A stretch of 5,379 bases of DNA from Alphaproteobacteria bacterium UBA6038 (GTDB lineage Bacteria; Pseudomonadota; Alphaproteobacteria; Micropepsales; Micropepsaceae): NCBI GenBank assembly GCA_002429315.1, contig DIZC01000017.1:1-5379 (forward strand). Reading direction: 5' to 3'. Position 1 is the first letter of the stretch, and each line of letters begins with the position of its first letter. Positions 1-4,053 of this stretch are shown one piece after another. The position numbers and the translations under genes are program-made. Under the pieces are notes generated by a model. The model saw nothing but the letters and a program-made list of their open reading frames with translations. It had not been told where the DNA came from and made no database searches.

Positions 1-350
1 TCGCTGTCGTAGCCGCGGTGGGTGGCGAGATCGAAGGCCACCGACAGGCCCATCTGCCCGCCGGCGAGATTCTTCCGGTAGAAGGCGTTGGATTCCTCAG
101 CGGTCGAGAAGCCGGCATATTGGCGGATCGTCCACGGCCGGCCGGCATACATGGTGGCGCGCACGCCGCGGGTGAACGGCGGGAGACCGGGCAGCGTATC
201 GGCTTCGATATTCTCAAGATCGGCCGCGGTGTAGAGCGGCTTCACCTCGAAGCCTTCCGGCGCGCGCCAGGTGAGCGCATCCAGCGGCTTGTCGCGCAAT
301 TCTTTCTGCGCCAGCGCCGCCCAATCTTTCGCCGTCTTTCGATCAGCCAT
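1..350 (-). CDS. scpA: Methylmalonyl-CoA mutase, N-terminal part (cut by window edge)
   Basis: This is the first 116 codons of the adenosylcobalamin-dependent mutase that interconverts (R)-methylmalonyl-CoA and succinyl-CoA, the last step of propionyl-CoA breakdown in the cytoplasm. I translated it from the ATG at 350. The frame is open to the left edge, and the family is normally about 700 residues. The signature region reads TMYAGRPWTIRQYAGFST (residues 66-83), followed by ESNAFYR and LSVAFDLATHRGYDS (102-116). The Tyr of TMYA (Y68) corresponds to the substrate-binding tyrosine Y89 of the Propionibacterium enzyme. The HRGYDS ending and the Arg-Gln-Tyr run fit methylmalonyl-CoA mutase better than ethylmalonyl-CoA mutase. 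A purine-rich AGGTGG just before the ATG overlaps the stop codon of the upstream toxin gene, 7 nt away. I see no separate promoter, so transcription may come from inside or upstream of the toxin-antitoxin genes. Confidence 0.95.
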   Translation of the reverse strand, partial: MADRKTAKDWAALAQKELRDKPLDALTWRAPEGFEVKPLYTAADLENIEADTLPGLPPFTRGVRATMYAGRPWTIRQYAGFSTAEESNAFYRKNLAGGQMGLSVAFDLATHRGYDS

Positions 351-357
351 CACCCAC

Positions 358-801
358 CTATGGACCCACCAGGCCCGCGATCAACGGATGCGGTTTCCGG
401 GCAAATGGATTGCATACCGTCACGCCCTGCCAGACAAATCCATCCTGAAAGTCCTCGGAAAGGAGCACGCTGCAGCCCGCCCCTTCGGCCGCCGCCAGAA
501 CGAGCGCATCCCAGATTTTCAGCTGGTGTTCCGATGCCGCTCTCGCAGCCAGCAACATCAGCTCGAGGCTGGTTGGAACCGGAATGAACGTGCTGCTCCA
601 TTGAGCCAAAGCTTCGCGCGCGCGGGAGCGGGCGAGGCCCCTTCGAACAAGCACATTGTACAGCTCGCCAAGCACTTGCACGGACACGAAAGTCGTATCG
701 GATGGCAACGCATTCGTAAGCCGAATAGCGCGCAATTCGCGCTCCTTATCGTTTACGCCCTCGGCATACGCCAGCACGTTGGTATCCAGAGCAGTTCTCA
801 T
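358..801 (-). CDS. PIN-domain (VapC-like) toxin of a type II toxin-antitoxin system
   Basis: A 147-aa single PIN domain, the usual size for VapC-type ribonuclease toxins, which cleave tRNA, rRNA or mRNA with Mg2+ when free of antitoxin. The acidic active-site set is complete: D6 in LDTNVLAYA, E46 in VQVLGELYNVL, D98 in KIWDALVLAAA, and D117 in LSEDFQDG with D120 nearby. It therefore looks intact. The ATG overlaps the stop of the preceding antitoxin as ATGA, and no good Shine-Dalgarno precedes it. Translation is therefore probably coupled to the antitoxin, the usual way such pairs keep antitoxin in excess. The end, ARKPHPLIAGLVGP, runs past the last PIN strand, and its stop codon sits inside the ribosome binding site of the mutase gene. 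The RNA target cannot be told from sequence. Confidence 0.93.
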   Translation of the reverse strand: MRTALDTNVLAYAEGVNDKERELRAIRLTNALPSDTTFVSVQVLGELYNVLVRRGLARSRAREALAQWSSTFIPVPTSLELMLLAARAASEHQLKIWDALVLAAAEGAGCSVLLSEDFQDGFVWQGVTVCNPFARKPHPLIAGLVGP

Positions 802-1043
802 AGATCATCGTCGTATGCTTCGTCGCGCGAAAACGGCCCGGAATTCAACGGCCGCTGTTTTCGCAAGCGCCTGAGCAGTTGCTGCTTCGCCTTCTCCATT
901 CTTTCCTTGTCAACCCTCGGGATCAGATCGGCCACAGGCGTACCGTGGACGGTGATGGTATAGGAGACGCCACTGTTTCCCACCTCGCGAAGCATTTTCG
1001 AGAATTCCCGGTTGGCTTCCGATGCCGTGATGATCTTGTTCAT
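798..1043 (-). CDS. Phd/YefM-type antitoxin, cognate partner of the PIN toxin
   Basis: An 81-aa protein with the Phd/YefM layout. The N-terminal DNA-binding and dimer part is MNKIITASEANREFSKMLREV, then a strand segment TITVHGTPVADLIP. A basic helix KQQLLRRLRKQR leads to a C-terminal tail LNSGPFSRDEAYDDDL that should wrap the toxin. In this family the antitoxin neutralises the toxin and, with it, represses the operon. The start is set by AGGTGA seven nt upstream (1051-1056) and by the same MNKI opening in the paralogue next door. It overlaps the toxin by four bases (ATGA), which makes it the cognate antitoxin. It follows the first antitoxin by 26 nt, too little for a separate promoter to be obvious. 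The extra acidic end DDDL is absent from the neighbouring paralogue. Confidence 0.92.
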   Translation of the reverse strand: MNKIITASEANREFSKMLREVGNSGVSYTITVHGTPVADLIPRVDKERMEKAKQQLLRRLRKQRPLNSGPFSRDEAYDDDL

Positions 1044-1069
1044 GCAACTGTCACCTGATCGTTCGTTGC

Positions 1070-1312
1070 TTACTCATATCCCTCCTCGCGGGACCATGGT
1101 CCGGAATTCAGGGCGGGCTGTTTTTTCAGGCGCGTCAAGAGTGCCTTCCACGCCTCGTCCCGCCGTGCCTTCTCTTCGGCAGTCATGACGGGGACAATGC
1201 GTGCGACCACTTCGCCATGGCTTGTCACATCGACCTGATGACCCTTTCGTACGTCTTTCAGGAGCTTCGAAAAGCTCCGGTTCGCCTCAGAGGCGGTGAC
1301 GATCTTGTTCAT
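1070..1312 (-). CDS. Second Phd/YefM-type antitoxin, tandem paralogue without its own toxin
   Basis: An 80-aa Phd/YefM-type protein that aligns end to end with the antitoxin just downstream, about 45% identical by eye. The shared parts are MNKI-TASEANR-FSK at the start, HG--VA--P in the middle, and LL-RL-KQ-LNSGP-SR-E-Y at the end. The conserved tail suggests that it can still bind a PIN toxin of the same kind. The middle differs (VRKGHQVDVTSHGEVVARIVP), as does the end (GYE, against AYDDDL). No toxin gene follows it directly. The next gene is the second antitoxin, 26 nt on. There is no Shine-Dalgarno before the ATG. Instead a promoter is placed so that transcription would begin on the ATG (see 1319-1347). 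It could be a duplicated antitoxin kept as spare, a dedicated repressor, or the remnant of a second pair that lost its toxin. Confidence 0.88.
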   Translation of the reverse strand: MNKIVTASEANRSFSKLLKDVRKGHQVDVTSHGEVVARIVPVMTAEEKARRDEAWKALLTRLKKQPALNSGPWSREEGYE

Positions 1313-1317
1313 GGGTC

Positions 1318-1341
1318 AAATGTAGTGAAATTACGTACTTT
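1318..1341. promoter_or_regulatory. Operator-like inverted repeats in the antitoxin promoter
   Basis: The spacer and -10 box of the antitoxin promoter carry nested inverted repeats. GTA (1322-1324) pairs with TAC (1332-1334) across 7 nt, TACGTA (1332-1337) is a perfect palindrome, and AAA.GTA (1318-1324) mirrors TAC.TTT (1336-1341). Phd/YefM regulators bind short palindromes of the TGTACA type over their own promoters, so autoregulation here is a reasonable inference. The match to that core is only partial. Confidence 0.35.
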
Positions 1342-1347
1342 TGTCCA
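1319..1347 (-). promoter_or_regulatory. Promoter of the antitoxin-toxin operon, probably leaderless
   Basis: On the minus strand TGGACA (1347-1342, 5 of 6 bases of the -35 consensus) is followed after exactly 17 nt by TACATT (1324-1319, 4 of 6 of the -10 consensus). Six bases lie between the -10 box and the antitoxin ATG, so the expected transcription start is the A of that ATG. This agrees with the lack of any Shine-Dalgarno before the gene. The -35 box lies in the last codons of the 66-aa gene upstream. Confidence 0.55.
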
Positions 1348-1531
1348 TGTGCGGCTCGCTGGCGGCTGTTGCGCGGACAAGCGCCAGTTGCAGTTTGGCC
1401 GCCCTCATCGCGGTGCGGGCGGAGCGGAGCGTTTCGTGCACGCGTTTGCGGCGGGCGAGCGACTCGCGCGTGAAGCGCCCGTTCTTCAAGGCGTGCTGGT
1501 TGCCCCTTGGCGCTCCGCGTGTGTACGGCAC
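1331..1531 (-). CDS. Small hypothetical protein with GAPRGN..ALK.G.FT motif
   Basis: A 66-aa basic protein, TRGAPRGNQHALKNGRFTRES near its start (residues 4-24), then a charged, probably helical stretch rich in Arg and Ala (25-55). I know this G-A-P-R/K-G-N-x-x-A-L-K-x-G motif from the N-terminus of many small alphaproteobacterial and phage-linked hypothetical proteins, but I know of no proven function. Two starts are possible. I chose the GTG at 1531, with GGGGA six nt upstream. The TTG at 1546 has no usable ribosome binding site and would add five residues. Part of the putative binding site falls in a small hairpin (1533-1544, GCGG-GGAA-CCGC). It follows the 80-aa gene by 18 nt and precedes the first antitoxin by 18 nt, so the two hypothetical genes form a unit and may read on into the toxin-antitoxin genes. 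Confidence 0.72.
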   Translation of the reverse strand: MPYTRGAPRGNQHALKNGRFTRESLARRKRVHETLRSARTAMRAAKLQLALVRATAASEPHMDKST

Positions 1532-1549
1532 GGCGGTTCCCCGCAACTT

Positions 1550-1792
1550 TTATTGCGGATTTGAATTGCACGAATCGCGATTTTTCGTCGCCGAGCTGGG
1601 TTCCAACCGGCCGATGACTGCGCCCAGCTGCGCGCTCATTTTCATCAAACCCAGCATATTGCGGAGTTCCCATTCGCCCCAATGTCCTTTTTTGTCGATG
1701 TGGCTCATGCAATCTCCCAGCGCCGATTGGCACCTCTCCAGCTGATTCTCCAAAGCGGCCGCGACGCGTTGGTTTCTTGTTTCCATCTCCAT
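1550..1792 (-). CDS. Small hypothetical protein paired with the GAPRGN-motif gene
   Basis: An 80-aa protein with no signal peptide or membrane segment. A helical N-terminal part (NQRVAAALENQLERCQSAL) is followed by GHWGEWELRNMLGLMKMSAQLGAVIGRLE (36-64), and then by a polar tail NRDSCNSNPQ. I recall short proteins with a WGE.ELRN..-LMK.SAQL core beside GAP.GN-motif genes in rhizobial genomes, which supports a conserved pair. Function is unknown to me. The frame can be extended to a TTG at 1825, but that codon lies within the -10 box of a strong promoter. The ATG at 1792, preceded by an AGAGAG purine run, is therefore the likely start. The local base composition is less GC-rich than the ABC genes to the right, which fits an accessory insertion. 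Confidence 0.72.
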   Translation of the reverse strand: MEMETRNQRVAAALENQLERCQSALGDCMSHIDKKGHWGEWELRNMLGLMKMSAQLGAVIGRLEPSSATKNRDSCNSNPQ

Positions 1793-1815
1793 GACACTCT
1801 CTCTAAGTTCCCGTT

Positions 1816-1825
1816 TTGTGCACAA
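1816..1825. promoter_or_regulatory. 10-bp perfect palindrome over a promoter start region (possible operator)
   Basis: TTGTGCACAA reads the same on both strands and covers the end of the -10 box and the region just before the expected transcription start of the hypothetical gene pair. That is a classic repressor position. The core TGTGCA recurs at 1858-1863, about 41 bp away and just upstream of the -35 box. I cannot name the regulator. Confidence 0.4.
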
Positions 1826-1850
1826 TAGTGCGAGGTAGGATGTCTGTCAA
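1822..1850 (-). promoter_or_regulatory. Sigma-70-type promoter of the hypothetical gene pair
   Basis: A perfect TTGACA (minus strand 1850-1845) lies exactly 17 nt before TATTGT (1827-1822, 4 of 6 of the consensus). Transcription should start near 1815, giving a leader of about 23 nt to the ATG at 1792. It excludes the TTG at 1825 as a start codon. It points leftwards and could also feed the antitoxin, toxin and mutase genes, since no terminator is visible between them. Confidence 0.7.
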
Positions 1851-1920
1851 GCGCCTATGTGCATCTTCTCCCTGAGAAAAATGGAACAATGCTGAAAGTC
1901 CGTATAAGGCGATATCCTCC

Positions 1921-1945
1921 TGCCTTGTCCGCAAGGAACAAGGCA
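1921..1945 (+). promoter_or_regulatory. Strong hairpin with GNRA loop in the ABC operon leader region
   Basis: TGCCTTGT (1921-1928) pairs perfectly with ACAAGGCA (1938-1945). CC/GG continues the stem after one bulged A and closes a GCAA tetraloop, giving ten pairs in all. No run of T follows on either strand, so it does not read as a terminator. A second small hairpin, CGCAA-CAAA-TTGCG, follows at 1950-1963. As RNA it could be a 5' stabilising element, and as DNA a protein site. Confidence 0.4.
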
Positions 1946-2051
1946 GATTCGCAACAAATTGCGCCTACCCCCAAGATTTGGCGAGACAATTGCTTGACAA
2001 ACTGCATTTAGTATTGAGAACGAAGGCGGATATTGATTCGGTTGGTGATTC

Positions 2052-2068
2052 GGGCATGCTCCGTGCCC
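2052..2068 (+). promoter_or_regulatory. Hairpin in the leader region
   Basis: GGGCATG (2052-2058) pairs with CGTGCCC (2062-2068) over a CTC loop, seven pairs including one G-U. A further perfect six-pair stem, CGGAAT with ATTCCG, lies at 2161-2178. No T tract follows either one. They may be parts of a folded leader RNA, but I recognise no known riboswitch class in them. Confidence 0.3.
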
Positions 2069-2219
2069 TGACCGTTCGGGTTGTTAACCGCCCATCCACA
2101 AGCCGGACTGCAGCTGTGCGCAGACGCTCCGAAATTCGGGCGTACCCGTTGACGGACGCGCGGAATTACAGCATTCCGGAGGCTGCGCCGCCGCTAGACG
2201 CAGACGAGGAATTTCAGCC

Positions 2220-2276
2220 ATGACCAGCGACGACCACAGTCGATCGCGCCTGCCGCTTCCGGCCGGCCTGGGCTGA
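2220..2276 (+). CDS. Possible 18-codon leader peptide upstream of the ABC permease
   Basis: ATG at 2220 opens an 18-codon frame, MTSDDHSRSRLPLPAGLG, ending in TGA at 2274-2276. GAGGA lies nine nt before the ATG, an acceptable ribosome binding site. The stop is 54 nt before the permease start and only 11 nt before the stem that covers the permease binding site. A ribosome ending here could therefore disturb that stem. There is no run of one amino acid that would suggest classical amino-acid attenuation. Its coding status is an inference from position and the binding site alone. It may equally be a chance frame. Confidence 0.35.
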   Translation: MTSDDHSRSRLPLPAGLG

Positions 2277-2287
2277 GGCTTTCCGCT

Positions 2288-2327
2288 TCATCTCGGACCG
2301 CCGCCAAGCGGCTGAAACCCGAGGTGA
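2288..2327 (+). promoter_or_regulatory. Stem-loop sequestering the permease ribosome binding site
   Basis: TCATCTCGG (2288-2296) can pair with CCGAGGTGA (2319-2327), nine consecutive pairs with one G-U. This covers the whole Shine-Dalgarno GAGGTG of the permease. Inside lies a second perfect hairpin, GCCGC-CAA-GCGGC (2300-2312). A competing stem, CCGCTT (2283-2288) with AAGCGG (2306-2311), would break the inner hairpin and leave the binding site free. The two folds give a plausible off/on switch. All pairings are by hand and no energies were computed. Confidence 0.5.
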
Positions 2328-2330
2328 TTG

Positions 2331-4043
2331 ATGTTCCTGCCGCCCATCTCCATCGCACGGCGCTACCTGCCGAGCCGCTGGGATGTGCTGGCGGCGCTGC
2401 TGGTGCTCGGCTTGATCGTCGTGGTCGCCGACGCGAGCGAACTGCTCCGGCAGCCGCTGACCTCGCTGGCGCATCGGCACATCTCACTGTCGCCGGGGCA
2501 CCTGCCGGAGTACGCGATGCGGACCGCGTTGCGCATGCTGATCGCAATGGGCCTGTCGCTGATTTTCACCTTCACCTACGCCACCCTGGCAGCGAAGAGC
2601 GCCCGTGCCGGCGCTTTGCTCATCCCGCTGCTCGATATTCTGCAATCGGTGCCGATCCTCGGCTTCATCTCGATCACGGTCGTGTTCTTCCTGTCGATCG
2701 CACACCAGCGGATCCTCGGCGCGGAACTGGCCGCCGTGTTCGCGATCTTCACCAGCCAGGCGTGGAACATGGCGTTCAGCTTCTATCAGTCGCTGCGCAC
2801 CGTGCCGGAGGAACTGGAGGAAGCCGGCCGGCTGTTCGGACTGAACGCCTGGGCGCGCTTCTGGCGGATCGAGGTGCCGTTCGCCATGCCGCAGCTGATC
2901 TGGAACATGATGATGTCGATGTCGGGCGGCTGGTTCTTCGTGGTAGCAGCCGAAGCGATCAGCGTCGGCCACACCACCATCGCGCTGCCGGGCATCGGCT
3001 CCTATATCGCCGCCGCGCTGGCCGCGCGCGACCTTACCGCCATCTGGTGGGCCATCGGCACCATGCTGGTGGTGATCCTCATCTACGACCAGCTGATGTT
3101 CCGGCCGCTGGTGGCATGGGCCGAGCGCTTCCGCTTCGACGAACAGCAGAGCGAGGATCCGCCGGAGTCGTGGGCGCTCACCATGTTCCGCCGTTCGCGG
3201 CTGATTCATGCGATCTCGGCGCCGTTCACCACGCTGATGCAACGCACATATCGCATGGCGCCGCCGCGCCCGCTGATCCGCGAGCGCACCATTCCCCCGC
3301 GCGCGGCCGATCTGATCTGGTACGGCTTCCTCGCGCTGCTCGGCGCCATTGCGGTCTGGCGGATCGGCGCCTTCATCCACCGCAACATTCGGCTTGAAGA
3401 AGTGCTGCACGCGGCAGAGCTTGGCTTCATCACGATGCTGCGCGTGCTGGTGCTAATCGGGATTGCGAGCGCGATCTGGGTGCCGGTCGGAATCTATGTC
3501 GGTTTGCGCCCGCGGCTCGCCCGCACCGTCCAGCCGGTGGCACAATTCCTCGCCGCGTTTCCGGCCAACCTGCTCTTTCCGCTGGTCATCTCGGCCATCG
3601 CAATCTGGGACTTGAATCCCGACATCTGGCTATCGCCGCTGATGGTGCTCGGCACCCAATGGTACATTTTGTTCAACGTGGTCGCCGGCGCTTCCCTGCT
3701 GCCGCTGGAATTGCGCGACGTGAGCACCAATCTCGGCATTCGCGGCTGGTTGTGGTGGCGCAAGGTGGCCCTGCCCGGCGTATTCCCGTTCTATGTCACC
3801 GGCGCGATCACGGCTTCGGGCGGCTCGTGGAACGCCTCTATCGTGGCGGAAGTGGCAAGCTGGGGCGACCGCACCTTGCGGGCACACGGACTCGGCGCCT
3901 ACATCGCCGATGCGACCGCGGCGGGAAATTTCCACCGCATCGTGCTGGGCATCGCGGTGATGAGCATCTTCGTGACTTTGGTGAATCGCCTGTTCTGGCG
4001 CCGGCTGTATGATTACGCCGAACGGCGCTACCGATTGGCGTAA
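2331..4043 (+). CDS. ABC importer permease, NitT/TauT class, two fused membrane domains
   Basis: A 570-aa inner-membrane protein made of two BPD_transp_1 permease halves in one chain (about residues 65-265 and 360-560), each normally a separate subunit or half of a homodimer. Each half carries an EAA-type coupling loop for the ATPase: EELEEAGRLFGLNAWARFWRI..P (160-183) is standard, while the second, ELRDVSTNLGIRGWLWWRKVALP (460-482), is degenerate at its first residues. An N-terminal hydrophobic segment (19-33) and others at about 70-85, 94-121, 240-253, 328-342, 366-391, 407-426 and 537-550 fit a polytopic protein. I start at the ATG at 2331, with GAGGTG four nt upstream. The TTG at 2328 would be too close to it. 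The ATPase gene follows after 10 nt. Resemblance is to nitrate/sulfonate/bicarbonate-type permeases, but the substrate cannot be read from sequence. No binding protein gene is present here. Confidence 0.9.
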   Translation: MFLPPISIARRYLPSRWDVLAALLVLGLIVVVADASELLRQPLTSLAHRHISLSPGHLPEYAMRTALRMLIAMGLSLIFTFTYATLAAKSARAGALLIPLLDILQSVPILGFISITVVFFLSIAHQRILGAELAAVFAIFTSQAWNMAFSFYQSLRTVPEELEEAGRLFGLNAWARFWRIEVPFAMPQLIWNMMMSMSGGWFFVVAAEAISVGHTTIALPGIGSYIAAALAARDLTAIWWAIGTMLVVILIYDQLMFRPLVAWAERFRFDEQQSEDPPESWALTMFRRSRLIHAISAPFTTLMQRTYRMAPPRPLIRERTIPPRAADLIWYGFLALLGAIAVWRIGAFIHRNIRLEEVLHAAELGFITMLRVLVLIGIASAIWVPVGIYVGLRPRLARTVQPVAQFLAAFPANLLFPLVISAIAIWDLNPDIWLSPLMVLGTQWYILFNVVAGASLLPLELRDVSTNLGIRGWLWWRKVALPGVFPFYVTGAITASGGSWNASIVAEVASWGDRTLRAHGLGAYIADATAAGNFHRIVLGIAVMSIFVTLVNRLFWRRLYDYAERRYRLA

Positions 4044-4053
4044 GGAGAGCGAG

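Larger units (their letters stand above)
1793..2330. other. Divergent intergenic region, no clear protein gene, several hairpins
   Basis: These 538 bases separate the leftward row from the rightward ABC operon. The left end holds the promoter of the hypothetical pair. The remainder is probably the promoter and leader of the ABC operon. For a rightward promoter I see only weak candidates: TATAAG at 1903-1908 without a good -35, and TTGACA at 1994-1999 without a good -10. Inverted repeats lie at 1921-1945, 1950-1963, 2052-2068 and 2161-2178, and a leader ORF and an SD-sequestering stem lie at the right end. The open frame from the TTG at 1978 to 2223 looks like chance. Confidence 0.6.

Noticed and set aside
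1044..1069. GCAAC/GTTGC inverted repeat flanking the second antitoxin binding site
   Set aside because: Only five pairs with a 16-nt loop, and the Shine-Dalgarno is in the open loop. It is probably chance.
1287..1733. Leftward 148-codon frame across both small hypothetical genes
   Set aside because: It is out of phase with two genes that have conserved-looking motifs, start signals and a promoter. Its composition is that of a shadow frame.
1921..1945. Rho-independent terminator, possibly bidirectional
   Set aside because: There is no T-rich run after the stem on either strand.
1994..1999. TTGACA as the rightward promoter of the ABC operon
   Set aside because: The hexamer is perfect, but no acceptable -10 box lies 15-19 nt downstream, so I did not call a promoter.
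1978..2223. Rightward 81-codon open frame in the intergenic region
   Set aside because: It starts at TTG without a ribosome binding site, has no recognisable protein character, and covers hairpins that better suit a leader region. It also overlaps the likelier leader ORF start.
1960..2330. yybP-ykoY (manganese) or cobalamin riboswitch in the ABC leader
   Set aside because: I looked for the conserved cores (GGGGAGTAG with AGACC, and the B12-box GCCACTG) and found none on the plus strand. Known classes I can recall do not fit.
2484..3410. Leftward 308-codon frame opposite the permease, and a rightward 357-codon frame in another phase (2324-3397)
   Set aside because: Both have Arg/His/Ala-rich low-information sequence and overlap a permease with clear membrane segments and EAA loops.
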